From Burhinus oedicnemus (lineage: Eukaryota; Chordata; Aves; Charadriiformes; Burhinidae): DNA of 64,000 nucleotides. Numbering within the stretch: the stretch's first letter is position 1; every line of letters starts with the position of its first letter. Positions 25,201-38,351 of this stretch are shown here, in pieces. The notes under the pieces are model-generated. The model saw only the letters and a program-made list of their open reading frames with translations. It had not been told where the DNA came from and made no database searches. The translations under genes were made by a program, and so were the position numbers. The stretch is from assembly GCA_008921705.1 (NCBI GenBank), contig VFFE01006862.1, positions 507,684 to 571,683 on the forward strand, written 5' to 3'.

Positions 25201-25514
25201 TTTCTTCTCAGTATTTTCCCTCTCCTTTTTTTTATCTTCCTTCTTCTCCATGTAGGAGGAAGACAAAAACAAGGAGTCTATCCCGTGGCAGCAGAGCAAT
25301 CCAAGACTGCACATTGCAAGCCCCTTTGCGAGCTGAAGTTTCTCCATTAGCACCAGAAGATGCTGGGCATGCTTTTGATTACTTACTGGAGAAGCAGCCC
25401 AGCAGCTGTGTAAGAACCTGTGGCCCTGAACAGAAGCTCAGACACCAGACCTGGGTTTCCCAGATCTCCTGCAGATTTAAGAGCTACTGTATTATTTCAG
25501 CACAGTCTGTGTAG
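25201..25514 (+). other. Candidate exon context, unassigned
   Basis: A pyrimidine-rich run of about 40 bases ends in CCATGTAG at 25254, a good acceptor context. The following sequence is moderately GC-rich and a possible donor, GT|GTAAGA, lies near 25411. One frame stays open from 25191 to 25514 across the segment, but the protein is unrecognised and has no domain. It may be a noncoding-RNA exon or chance. Confidence 0.2.
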
Positions 25515-27537
25515 TTCACTTAGATTTATACAGCACCATTTCCATTAGTGTTATCATTTTAATTGTCAGTTAATTTTTCTGTGTACATATACTGTATGGG
25601 ACAAGATTGATTTTTTCATGTTAATGTAAGAGTAAACCATGACCCATTTTATTGGCAGCGTGGTTAACTGTGGTATTCATGGCAGCTCCTCTGAATATTT
25701 TTGATGAGGTCTTTAAGTACATGTAATACCAAAAACACATTCCCATTCAGTAGGTCTCATATAAGACATTAAGCCCAACAAGGCAAATAGCTTCTAGAAA
25801 AACTCCGTAAACATTAAGCACATTTATGCCATAGCATTAAGCTTGGTCAATTTGAACCTTACTGTATTGTGGTATAAGAGGCATCTTGTTTGCTTTTATT
25901 TACCTTCTCAGTAGTAAATGTATTTTGGTTAACCACAATGGCAAACTTAGGCAAGACATTTGTGTCAACAGATCCTTCTTCTCAACAAAGTAACATTCTT
26001 AGTTTCTAGGGCAGCAGACTGGATTCTGAGTAATAAGGTGTTTATAAGTCTTGTTGTAAATCTGAAACCATAAACATGTCTACTTTTCTATTAAACCTGC
26101 TGCTGTGTTTGAGGCACAGTAAGTTCTCTTTTAAATTTGATGGTAGCAAGCATGTTGGTTTTCCAGTTTTGATTGCTGTTGATTTAACAGTTGCCAGCAC
26201 CTCCTGCCAAGCTTTTGACCTAAGTCATGCTCCCTGGTGATGTCATTAACAGTGCCTAGAATTTCGTAATTGATGGTACCTGCTGGTAGGCAGTAAAAGG
26301 TTTCATACATCCCTTGTTTTGTCACAGACATGTTTAGGAAAAACAGTAAGAAACTGGTCCTTTCCACAGCTGACCTCTAATTAGTCACTGTTTGATAATA
26401 GATTCAACAAAGACTTGGGCCTGGTGAAGTTTTAATTGGGACATTTATTTGCTTTTTATAATACAGGCTTCCAAATACACCTTGAACACAGCTAACAATG
26501 AAATGATTTCTGGAACGTTTCATGCATTCTTCAGCCACTGCAGGGTACTTCTCTCCCGGTGAGGACAACAGAGTTATTCCCATGAGGAAAGCCTATTCAC
26601 ACTGGCAAAGTCAACAGGCCCAGTGCCCTTGATGTATTCTTTTGCTTTTGAATATGTTAAGAATTGTATGCTCAATTATTTCTTCTGAGTGCTTTAAATA
26701 TCTATGTCTCATTTATTGTGCTGTTATGAACCATACAAGATTATGTCCTTGTCTGCTGCAGGTGCGCATGTCAGTTGTGTGTGCTTGTTGCAGTGTTTAG
26801 GATCAAGGTCTAATATTGAAATGAAAGGCATATATGCACTTTCATATTCAAAGTTTGCTGTAACTTAGTTTAATAAAATAAGAAACAGGAAAGAAGCTTA
26901 ACAATGCTTATCTTCCTTTATTATTTCTATCTTCATCTCAGTGTCAGCAGTTAGGACACAAATTCATGCATTTCATTAAAGGCACCACCGTGTGACACAG
27001 CAAACAGAATTTTATTATTTCAACATGTGTAAATGAGAGCTGGAACTGCTCCAAATTCCTTAATGTCAGTGGACAGCTGCAACTGCAAAACCAAAAATTA
27101 GTGTGTCCTGGAGAGGCCTCAAGTTTTCTTGAATATTTTTCTAAAACCAAATCAAGGAACAACTGAACTTCAGTAATACATTCCATCTAAAACATGGTTA
27201 AGTGCTTCTACGGTGCTTGGAAAAAATGCCTACACTCCCAAACTCCTGGATACTTTTCTAGTTTCTCTGTAATCAGTTTTCATCCTATTTCTCATGCATG
27301 AGTTTTCAGTTTCCCTAGACAGTCTGAATATGGATATCTGGTAATTTTAAGGTCTCACTTTCAGACAAGACATCTTCCTAAAAACACTTGCTGAAAACTG
27401 TAGAAAGTAGAACGGGAGAAATTACGTTCTGAAACAAGCAGGGCAACGCATTGGGAGAAGAATCCTGACTGAATACCTTACCTTCTTAAATTTTAAACTA
27501 TTCTCTTAATAAGATGAATACTGAAGAGGTTTAATAG
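25515..27537. other. Unique noncoding sequence
   Basis: No gene or repeat was recognised. Confidence 0.55.
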
Positions 27538-27602
27538 ATGTATATTGTACATGCATATGCATATGTGTATGCATATGCATATATTTATACTATATGTGTA
27601 TC
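27538..27602. repeat. TGCATA-rich alternating purine-pyrimidine tract
   Basis: About 60 bases of almost unbroken purine-pyrimidine alternation (ATGCATATGCATATGTGTAT-like). It includes the exact palindrome ATGCATATGCAT twice (27551-27562 and 27569-27580). Such DNA can adopt left-handed or cruciform structure, and the palindrome is also a known POU-dimer site (see the separate entry). Confidence 0.9.
27551..27580. promoter_or_regulatory. Two exact MORE-type POU dimer motifs
   Basis: ATGCATATGCAT occurs twice with starts 18 bp apart. This dodecamer is the MORE (more palindromic Oct factor recognition element), bound by homodimers of POU proteins such as Oct1, Oct4, Oct6 and Brn2. Occurrence inside a simple-repeat-like tract means it could be a by-product of repeat expansion, so function is not shown. 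Confidence 0.3.
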
Positions 27603-29739
27603 ACACCTCCCATTCTTTGAAATGTTCCTGAATCTTAGTGTAAACTTGAACTCTTTGTGGAGATCTGTTGCAAAGGGTTACTTCAGCTTGCTAGGTTTCA
27701 CCAAGGAAAACTTCCCAGAAAAGGACAGGAAAAGAGCATATTCTTTGTGAAGTTTGTGTGCTTCTGGCCCTTTTACAGGAATTGCAGGAACTGCAGCTTT
27801 TTGGAAGGGCTTGGAGAGGTCTCCTGTTTGCAGGACACGTATCAGTTTCAGGCCTTTGACCTGAAGTTTAAAGCAGGACTCAAAATAAGGCTCTGTGCTG
27901 TCACACCCGTATCACAACCTTATCTTCTACATCATGAGACCCGGTGCTTTTGCTAAACCAAAATCCTTTAGGACCAGGCAGAACTTTTCTGCCAGCAACT
28001 ACTTTAAGCTGTTCCAAAAGATGACATTTGTGTGTTAAGTGTCTGTATCAGTTATGTCTCAGCTGTTTCTGCAGAGCCTATAAAGTCAGGAAACTTACCT
28101 GACTGATCCTTCCAGAAGTGAAGTGTCCTTTGCTATTCGTAAGTGAAGGACAGAGAAGTGTTCATCTGCCACAGCGCCAGCAGATTGGATAGCAAGACCT
28201 TCTCTGCTTTCAGATTTGTACAGGCAGCATTTCAAAGATAGGGATCAAAGACTGCAGATACTAAAGTTCACACATAAAGAATCACTAAAATTAAATAAAA
28301 ACAGGATAAAGGAGGTTTTGCAGCTGAAACTCTTACCTTTTCTCCCTCTTCAGAGATCTTTGCACTTTCCTTCACCATCAGATCACTCCAACTCTCCCAT
28401 AAATCCCAGGCCCTAAAAAGTGCAGAGTGCTCTTCCTTCAAGTGCAAGTGCATTCATGAGCCTCAGAGCTCTTTAGATGACAATATGTGACAACTGGGAT
28501 GGCTTGGACCAGAAGATGTGGAACTCCACTAAAGCAGTGCATGGGAAGGAAAAGGAAGGAAATGCATGAAGAGAGGCTGGATGGCAAAAATAATTGTAAT
28601 ACCATAAGGAAATAAGTGTCATGAGGAAAGAGACATGCTGAAGCATGAAGCTGATTGAAGACAATAGGATAAGAGCAGAAAGCACAGCAAAAACAAGAGA
28701 CAAATTATTTCACGAAATTCTGACTGAATAGAAAGCACTTTTAAATTAACTTGTCAAACATGATAAAGAACTGAACGGGGTTTTGGGCTGGTATTTCACC
28801 TAAGGCAGCAAAATGCCAGGAGCAATTCTGACTCATGTGTTTGTGAGTCAATTCTTCGTCAGATAGCTGCTAGGACAAGAGCTATTTCACGTAAAAATAT
28901 ATTTTTGTGCTGATCTAAACAAATTGAAATAATTTTCATTTGTTTTTCATGAGCAACACAGATGTTGTTTGGCAACTTCCATACAAAGCACCATAGATAA
29001 AAACCGTAACAGCACAGCGGAAATGGATGAAGTCTATTTTTTTAGCAGAACCAAAGATCTCCAAAGTTTTATACAGTCTTTGCCAGGGAATGAGGGGAGA
29101 TTAAGTGAGTTTGGGGTCTCTGTGTTTGTGTAGTTTCATCCTTCTTACATGGAAACAAAAGAAAAACCTCTGGAGATTTCTTTCTCATGCTGGAAAATCC
29201 AGTAGGCAGGAAAGTACATTCTTTTAAATCCACTGAACAGTTTAAGTTTATTCAGTTGTACTGCATATGTGCTTTCTGCAGATGTAAATCAGTAATGCAA
29301 AGGCTAATATCAGAATCTGGAATGAATGTCTAGCCCGCATGTGAATTGTAGTGCAAAACCTTACAATTTTTAATAGCTAAATGCTGTAGTCCTTATACCA
29401 AACACTTCATTTCCACAAGGATTTGAAGAGTTCACATACATAAATCATGCCTTTTGTTCACCCAGAGCATAAATTGCATGTTATTAGCTACAAATTAATT
29501 TTAGAGTGAAATTGCCTCTACTGCCTTCCTATACACATGTAGTCTCGATAAACCTACAAACAGATAATGTGGCAGTTAAACTGAAGACTGTATTCATATA
29601 TTACACGGTTGAGGGCCAGCCCTTTCTCAGGCACTGTCACTCGAGACTATTCCATTTCATTAGCCTTAACTATATCCTCTTAATATCTCACTAAATAATT
29701 CATATGATTTTTCAGCCTCTTTGGCATTTAAGCTTTGAA
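27603..29739. other. Unique noncoding sequence
   Basis: No gene or transposon was recognised. The open frames here are at most 99 codons and match nothing known. Confidence 0.55.
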
Positions 29740-30090
29740 TACTGTACTAACAGACAACTAATGTCTCCCTTTAGATATCTCATAGCCAAGCTATGTATAT
29801 ATTTAGCTGTTTTATCTTTCCTCATAAATTCAGCCATTTAATAATTGTTTTGCTGTTCTCTGAATCCAGTCCAGTTTGGCATAATCATCCTTATAGTAAG
29901 TTGCTCAAAACTGAACGTATTTTTTAGGTATGGTCTCACCAGAACCATACGGACAGGGTTAGACCATCTCTCTTCCCCGTGACCTAATGCCCTGCAGCTT
30001 GTTATTAAATCTTTTCTTGCTACCATATTGCACTGAAAAGCCAGGTCAAATGTCTTATCTGTGTCTTTTTCAAAATCGTTTTCCATATCT
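29740..30090 (-). mobile_element. Probable ancient CR1/L3-like LINE remnant, antisense
   Basis: The order of landmarks follows an antisense CR1-type C-terminal region: 'tctgaatccagtccagtttg', then 'ctcaaaactgaacgtat' (antisense of a VQFWAP-like block; compare 'cagaactggacacagta' in younger copies), then 'aggtatggtctcaccagaacc'. Divergence is high and there is no recognisable tail. It is older than every other CR1 copy here except perhaps the remnant at 58.2 kb. Boundaries are approximate. Confidence 0.6.
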
Positions 30091-31393
30091 CTCCCTTCCT
30101 CTCTTTCTACATGTTTCTCCTTTTGTCCTCATTTGGCAGCTACTCATTCCCCAGAATTGTTTACATTGTATGTTTCTAGTTACAATAGAAGAATGATGGC
30201 TGAAGATACTAGTAAAAGATTTGAGAAGTCTCTGCTTACTTGCCTGCTTTGTGGAAAAGGAGGCAATACAACTTTATGTAACTAAATGGTGCTGTGAGCA
30301 TAAGTACATTTCACCACTGCAAAACAGCTATATATGCTGATATTGGGGTGGTTTAAATACCATAGATAAAGTCTTTTTTTGTTGTCATGGTGTTTTCAAT
30401 TTCAGTAAATATTTGAATAGTATTTTCTTCCCAATTTATCTGGGATTTCACAGAATCTGCTCCTCAGTAGCTGCCAAATATCTGCATCAGTTTAGCATGA
30501 CTCTAGATAGGATCATACATAAAATAAACAGGGTTTTGACAAAAGAAAAGAAATTCCTAAATGTCTATATAGTCTCTGAATGTCTGAGCAACTGTTTCTC
30601 CAAATAAACTTTCCTGAGAAACACAGACTCACTAGCAACTGGTGCTAGTCTTGTGCAAGGCAGTAAAATTACTCACACTGTCTTATTGCTTGCTGGTGCT
30701 TAGAGCTGTATCTGTTAGCCTTTAACATGGCTACAGTGGGTGGGCTGGCTGTTCCTGGTAGCAATTGCCAAAGTATTAATGCTGGCCTCTGAGTATACCA
30801 AACTGGAAAATGCCCCTGGTATTTATTTAGCAGGTAAACACATGTCTACCTCTATGGACTGATATGTACAGTGTATGTGCATCTGTGTATAGGGCTGTGA
30901 GGCTGAGAACTGGCTATTGGTATTGAAAAACCATCTTAAGAAAGAACATTTTCTGATATTTTGAAGGAGAACCTTTTTTGGTCAGACATTCAAGCACATC
31001 TGCAGGCAAGAGCTCTAGTTACATAGGTATCCACTTCTTTAAATAAAAGCTCAGAATGCCATATGCATACTTCCAAGAGTAATCTCATCAGAAGAAATAA
31101 AACATTGCAAAACTTGTAATAAAACCATGAAAAGAGATAATATTGATCTCTAATAAATCTTTCCTTTTTCAGTACTAAATGTTAATCCTTCCCAAGATGA
31201 GTTTTGCTGCTACCTGAAATGAAGCCTGCAGGCACACATAGATGTCCTCTGGAAAAAGGCTGCGGTTCTCTGCAGCGAGGAAGGCCCATACTTTCTTTTG
31301 CCCACTATAGGAACCAGCTTGTTCACTGCAGAAAATTGTGCATCTGTGTCTTCAGTAAATAATTCTTACTCCATAGATCTGAAAGTTTCATTA
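30091..31393. other. Unique noncoding sequence
   Basis: No gene or repeat was recognised. Confidence 0.55.
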
Positions 31394-31737
31394 TAGCAGC
31401 CTTCCAGCATCTGAAAGGGGCCTACAAGAAATCTGGAGAGGGACCTTTTACAAGGGCATGTAGTGACAGGACGAGGGGTAATGGCTTCACACTGGAAGAG
31501 GGAAGATTTACATTAGCTATCAGGAAGAAATTTTTCACTGTGGGGGTGGTGAGACACTGGAAGAGGTTGCCCAGGGAAGCTGTGGATGCCCCATCCCTGC
31601 AAGTGTTCAAGACCAGGTTGGACGGGGCTTTGAGCAATCTGGTCTAGTGGGAGGTGTCCTTGCCCCATGGCAGGGGGTTGGAACTAGATGATCTTTAAGC
31701 TGCCTTCCAACCTAAACCATTCTATGATTCTATGATT
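31394..31737 (+). mobile_element. CR1 LINE copy E, 5'-truncated
   Basis: About 340 bp of CR1 3' end. The coding remnant runs from IAAFQ-like to the ORF2 C-terminus (RGNGFTLEEGRFTLAIRKKFF, then HWKRLPREAVDAPSLQVFKTRL, ending ALSNLV and stop). The 3' UTR and the tail ATTCTATGATTCTATG follow. It shares the FTLEEGRFTLAIR variant with copy A, so these two 3' ends belong to one subfamily, while copy B's 3' end does not. Confidence 0.94.
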
Positions 31738-32950
31738 ATCAGCACCCAAAATGTCAAATACCTGCTGCAATGGTTAGTTGCAGGGTTGTGAGATACTTTT
31801 CCTGCTGTCAGGCTGGACAGTTCAGCCACAGGCAAGCTGCTACATGAGCCCCAAGTGGCATATTTGAATGTAAAATATCACTGTCTTTGTTTATGTCACC
31901 CAAAGTCAGCATCAGTTACTGTTTCTGCAGTTGAGCTTAAATGTTTTCTTTATCTATGTTTATGCAAGTAAAACAATGTGCATGAGTGCAATGATTTAAG
32001 TGCATCTGAATTTTTTACCTCTCCCAGCTTGCAGGCTCTAGGGAGCTGTCAGTGGGTAAATGTGAGTAAAAGGTTACCTTGAGCCTAGGAGTAAAACACA
32101 TGGGCACATTGACAGCTAAGTGTAATTTGGGCCCCTAATCTAGCAAACCATACATTTAATCTTTTAACCCTGAAAATGGATCTTGTCACATGACTTTCAT
32201 GGCGGTTATTCAAAAATGTTGGACTTAACATGCACCTCACTTTCAATAGCCATAAAATAGGCTTCACTAAACTCTTCAGGATGTTGTGATATTTAACTTC
32301 TACTGGTGTATGTGTTTAAGGAATGCCTTGATGTCTCAGATAATGAGATGAATAAGAATCTGCCACTGTGTAGAAATTCAAGGGAAAAATCCTTATTGTA
32401 TTCTTAGCAAAATTATTTTTTAATTATCTGTGGGCTTGCACTGAGAATGTCTCTGTAAGTTCTTCTTTCAAACCAGGATTCACTGGCACAATGGAACAAG
32501 GTTTTGATTTGCTCAGAAATTAAGCTGGCAATGTCAAATAAAGAGACTCTTACCTGTCTGAACCAATCCCTGTTTTTGACACATGGCACTGGCTGTTGCT
32601 TCATTTGGAAATATCACAAATGCTATGTTTTGTAACTGACAGCATAATTACTGTCTAGTGATTAGAGTTTGGCATAATAGACTGTCTCTTGGATTGCTTT
32701 AGCTGTTAATGCTTTGCATGAATGTTTCATAACTTAAGATCATAAAATGTAAAGCTAAATTAATTCACAGGCGTGAATGGACCTGAAAAGTTTAACCTTG
32801 ACCACATTTTTCCAGCTGGTTATCCATTCCCAGTAACTCTCTTGTTACAGCACATGCACATACTTTCAAAAAGAAAAGTTATATCACCAACGCCGCTAAA
32901 ATATAAATGTCTGTGCACACAGTGCGTGACAGGTTTTATGTAGGCAGAAG

Positions 32951-32967
32951 CCTCCTCCTCCTCCTCC
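32951..32967. repeat. Short (CCT)n tract
   Basis: Nearly six perfect CCT units. It is a minor microsatellite with no coding context. Confidence 0.9.
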
Positions 32968-35900
32968 CTGCTGGCCTTAAAAATGCTTTTTTGTTTCAAA
33001 TTGTGTAACTCTCTTGGCAGTTACAGATGTGCCAGGACTCCAGCTTTGGCTGGGATGGGTTTTCTTTGTATCGGTTACAGCAGACCCTGCCAATGTCTCA
33101 GCTCTGCTGGCTGCGGAGAGCTGTTGTTCTCCGAGTGCAGCAGCACCTCTCTTGGCTGCTTGTTGCCCATCGCTTCAGCCTTACTCATGGCCTCAGATGT
33201 TACCTTACCTAATTAAATAATATAACAATATTAATTAGACTGGACCCAGCTATTTCATGGATGTGAAGAGCTCTTTGTAGCTGTGCAACCATTATCCTTG
33301 TCAACTATGAAGATTTGATAGTATTTACCCATTTAGGCACCTCAATTCCAGGGCAACATGATCAGGACAGCTGACCCCACCAGATGGACAACAAGAGGCC
33401 CAGAGCTGGGCCGTTAGTTTTGTACTAGGCTGATGTGCATGCAAAAACATTTCTTTTTCAAACTGTCATTATTGGACTTCCAAAAAAATTGGCAGCCTCT
33501 AACCAAAGACTCCTGCTCCCTATGAATTTTTTGCTATAAGAACTCAAGTTCAGGGAAGTTATTCTGCCTTCCTGCAAAAGTATGGAGGAATCATTTGGCT
33601 TGTTGCTGTGGGAATTGGTCACCTTTTCACACAGCTCTAAGGACCTGCTGGCCTGAATATCCAAAGCAGACAACAGAAGAGGACTGAGCAAGTAGGCAGA
33701 TTTTTACCTCCCTGTTGTGTTTTCACCTTTCTCAAATGTTGTAAAATTGAAAGACCAACAAGTATCAGAACCTGAACCTTTACCCTAGTTTTTTTAGGCT
33801 GAACCATTTTGACATCTGTCTCTAGGGAGTGTTTATGTGTGGTGTAAAAATCATCCAGACTGCCAACACATCAAAAAGCAAACAAAGCAATAAAGGTTGG
33901 GCTATTTTTGTTTGTTTTGTTCAACATGCTTCATAAAGAGAGAGCTAGCTGCCTAATGAAATTATTTATAAATCTGTTATGTGAATCCCTACATAAATAT
34001 AAAATCCAAATTCGTTTACAAAGTGACTGGTAGGGAATTACAACGTCATTGAATCATGATTATTTGGACAACTTTCCACTCTTTCAGAGAATGCTAATAA
34101 ATCATAAAGGAGTTGTGGATTTTAGCACAAACTAATGATAGCAGAAATCTGATCTCTCTTCTTGATGGGTTTGTGTTTAAGTTTGGGAATAAGAAGAATA
34201 GCCTGTGCAAAATATTGCTTGTGCTGTATGTCCTGTAATCTCCCATGGGCAATAATTGGGCCACCAGTCAGAAACAAGGCAGCCCAGGATTCAAGCATGA
34301 TGACAACTGGAGTGAGTCTATGTAAGTAGAGACGTTTTCAGATGCTGAACAGATACGGACAAGGAACAGATCACTCCCCTATCAGAGGTAAGGAGAGAGT
34401 CTTAGGATTTTCCCTGAGGTATGGCCACAGTAGGGTAACTATGCACTGCCCCTCTTTGCAGGTTAAATTTCTGTCCAGTTTGCAACACAAGATTCAGGCA
34501 ACCAAACAGAAAACTAAAAAGAAAGATCTATGGAGAAGGTTTCATGAGGATGCTCTAAACATTTTTTAGCAAAGTCATTGGAAATAATTTGAAAAATATT
34601 GGGCACATTCAAAGGAAATTAGGATCTGTTTGTGACGGGTCACACAGACTAGTGTATTTGTAATTTCTGTATACAAGCAGCAAGGCAACTGATGCTAACT
34701 AATATGGAACACAGGTATGCCTCTCTACTACAGCTTCTTCCTGCAGTCTCCACATCAAGGAATATTCCACCCATCAATATCAGTGTTGCTTTTTATAGCA
34801 ACAAGCATTATACAAACACAATTATTTGCCCTTTAGCCATGACTTAATCAAGAATCACTCCAGACTGTCCTCTTCACATTTCACAGCTTCTCCCACTCAA
34901 TTTACCTTTTGAGCTGGGTGCAGGAGATTAACATCCACCTTAAAAGTAAATACAATTTGTTTTTGAAACAGCTTATTCTACTTAGATGTCTTCAGTTTAG
35001 TAGCTGAATGCCAATGCATTTCAATAGTTACCCCTACAGCTAGATGAGATGGCAGATAGAGGAGCAGAAACTGGAAATGTTGATTTTTTTTTTTTCCTGG
35101 CTTCCATTATTTAGAGCTCCAGGGACTAATAACAGAAAAAAAAAAATGATGTTTGAAATTTCACTTGAACATATTCCGGGGACATAGGCTATGAAAAGAT
35201 GGGTCAGTGGTTTTCAAATAAACCAGCTGATGCAAACATTAAATAAGAGTCTTGTGCCTTATTGAAGCAGTCCTATGGGAGACTACTTAATCTAAGTACT
35301 TGAGAGTTGCTGGGAACTAGCCAGTACCTCTTCCTTAAAATCTGGATATTCACCTCCTTCCGTGTATGTGTAGATACCATGAAGATGTGAAGATCATGCA
35401 TATCATGGATCCACCTGGTACATACAGTCATTAGAAGCAGTCCTCTTGTTCATCCTTCGGGCTTAAGTGATGGAAAGGGTAAGACTCTGAAATTCAGGCT
35501 GCTGGTATAGCTTGTATTAGCCAAAGAGTGCTGCACAAAGCTGTTCAGTGATCCATGAAAAATGAAGCAGTCTCTGTTCGTTTCCGAGAGGACAAAAACA
35601 TACTTCACTGTAAAGCATAGACTGTTAATAGCACTAATTGTCAGGTTTACTGGCAACTTGTTAAAATGTCAAGAATTAAAGAAACATTCTGGGCTGGGCT
35701 CTGAGCTTGGTAACACCAGTGTAAATTCCATTAAGGCATCTCTGTGCTTACAACAGATCTGAAAATCTGTGCATTTGATTGAAACAGCTATCACATATAT
35801 TGGTTTCTTGTCATTATGGCTTTGAATCACAAAAATGCCTGGGCCACACTGATTTGAGGAAACTTGCACTCTCTCTGTAGTTGTTATGTAGGTAAATATT

Positions 35901-38331
35901 GTGGTTTAAGTGCTAAAATGCACACAGTTGAAAAATAATTATCCATAGTGTTAGCCAAGAAAAACTTGGCAAGTACTCTGATGCCAGAGAGCTGGAAAGT
36001 TATAAAGCACCTTTATTCTCTTAAATAAGTAGGATTAGATAAAATATGTCAGTCAAAGACACCTTTTCCATTAGAATTAAGTATAAAGACCTTTTATTTT
36101 TTCTTAAAAAGGAACATTTTCTCCAAATTTTGAACTGAATTAAACAATCAGTTTATATGTCTTTATTTCTTCTGCAACTTTTCTCTGAAGGAAGTGTATT
36201 TTCAGGAATAATAACTAAGACAGCACACTTAGAGAAAATACTACAAATAATTTAAGGAAAATTAATTCTGGTGTATGATAAATCAAGAATTGGACTTTAA
36301 GTGTGTTATTTTCTAAGTTCATTTAAACAGAATCAAATACACCAGGCTTAAAGAGTGCTTAAATAAACATTTGTTACAGTTATTTATAGATAGGTATATG
36401 AGATAGACATTTGAACACTCAAATGCTAATATTGAATACTTCCTATACTGCCCTCATTGAAAAATTCCCTTCGGTTCAAAAAATTTTCAAATTAGAATGG
36501 TTTTGTAATTTTGGCATGATTTCAAATGGATACATTCCTGGAAATAGCAGTCTGTTAACAACAATCTGTAAAATACAAAATAAAATACAAAATTCGGCTA
36601 GCGAGTGGTTCACTACAATTCTCTCTCCTTCATTTTAATAGCTAAAATTCAAACATTTTACTATAAATATTAAATGACCACTTGTTTTAAAACACAGCAG
36701 TAATTTCTTAAAATGTAAAGTGTAAAATTATAGGCTTTTCACATGAAAAACATTCAGTATTTACCTTTCTGTCTTGATAGCATTAATAGAAATGATTCAG
36801 AGATTTCCTAATGCCACATGCAAAACTTTTTATATAGATTTTTCTTTGCTGTAGCTTCATTGTACCGTAAGATAAATAGCATTAATTCCTAGGCAACCTT
36901 AGCTAAAATAAATATGTTTGGACTTTGTGGAAGAAAGGTGTTACTTTATCACTATCAAATGCAAAGTGTCCCAGGTTTGTTGTCAGCACACAGTGAATAT
37001 TTGCCTTAAGATGAACTTAATAACAGCAACCTTACAAATGACCAAATAAAAACAGACACTGATAAAAATGTGCTGAAAGTGTTCCTTTGACAAACACAGT
37101 TAAAGTGCACCGTGCTTCGTGCTCTGCTGCACTCTGGGGCTAGACAGGGTTACTCCATTTGCAGTCCATTCTGTTTTAGCTTCCCAGGACCCAGTGGAGG
37201 CCTGGGAAGACTCAAGAGTTCTGGTGACAGACACTGGGGATCTGTTATCTTTAAATGAAGTGTTTTAGGGCCATTCCAACCTGAATTTGTGTATCCAGGT
37301 CTCTTGGTTAAGCCCAAAGGAGATCCAGCTGGTGTTCTGGCAGTACAAACCTCCTCATATTGCCTCCTCCATGTGCTCCAACACTGGCTTAGAGAGTGCA
37401 CCTGTAGGATTGAGAGGGGAATTTCCCCCACCCCACTCATTTGCTTTCAAGCTTGATTTATCTTGTTCTGCTGCGATTGCCAACAAAGGCTTAAGTCATG
37501 GTAGTGGTATTTTTTATCTTTATGCAACTGAGAATAAAATTGAAGCTACTAATTCATTCTATATGCAGCCTGGAACAACCACTAGATCTTCACACGCTTT
37601 GCCCCTTTCCAATTCAGCTCAGTGATCTAAAGCCAAACAGTTATGTTTCTCAATACTAATTCCATCATCCCAGAAAAATTGGTTTTCTCCAGCTGTGTTA
37701 CTCGGTAATGATAAAAGAACACAGTGCAAAAACAACCAAATAGGTTTGTTTTTTTTCTTTCAAGTTAAACTGAAGCAGTACTTTGAAAGAGTTAAACCAA
37801 AATGTGACATAAGAATTTGTTCAGCTAACTTCTCAGTTCTATAGGTTTGCTCTGTAAACTTCATGGATTTCTGCCAGTCAGCTGTCGCAGAGACTGAATG
37901 GATCATAAATGCATGTCTGGAGCCTGGGCTCCTTTCCTTGGTGCCTTATGCAGGTTATAGAGACATACTCTCCCCCCAGCCCCCACCCTGCATCCAAATG
38001 CTCTTCTCTCTCCTCTGTTTTAATACTGATTAACATCCTTCTAATTAAAGTCCAAACAGGGAAGAAACAACTTAAACCCTTAATGACCATTTTCAGTTTT
38101 GTGCTGAATTTAGGATAGTTCACAATAGAAAACTTTGAAATGAAACTTTAAATTTCATTGAAATAAAACGAAAAAACCCCAACAAAACCCAAAGCCTTTC
38201 TCATGAAAAGCGGTATTGTGCGATCCTGATTTTGATTGTATAAATCAAAACAGATGACCAAAAAAATGTTTCCTGTAACTTACTCCTTTGTCAGGAAGAG
38301 AATCAGCTCCCATTCCTCAGATCTTGAAGAG

Positions 38332-38351
38332 AAGTAGAATCAAGTAGAATC
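38332..38351. repeat. Tandem decamer duplication
   Basis: AAGTAGAATC occurs twice, head to tail and without a mismatch. It is a small slippage-type duplication. Confidence 0.9.

Noticed and set aside
33014..33220. GC-richer patch with an AG before it and three overlapping frames of 60-77 codons
   Set aside because: All three plus-strand frames are open at once, which points to low stop density from composition rather than a protein. No domain is recognisable.
37150..37625. Overlapping frames on both strands (96 and 112 codons)
   Set aside because: No motif on either strand and no supporting splice signals.
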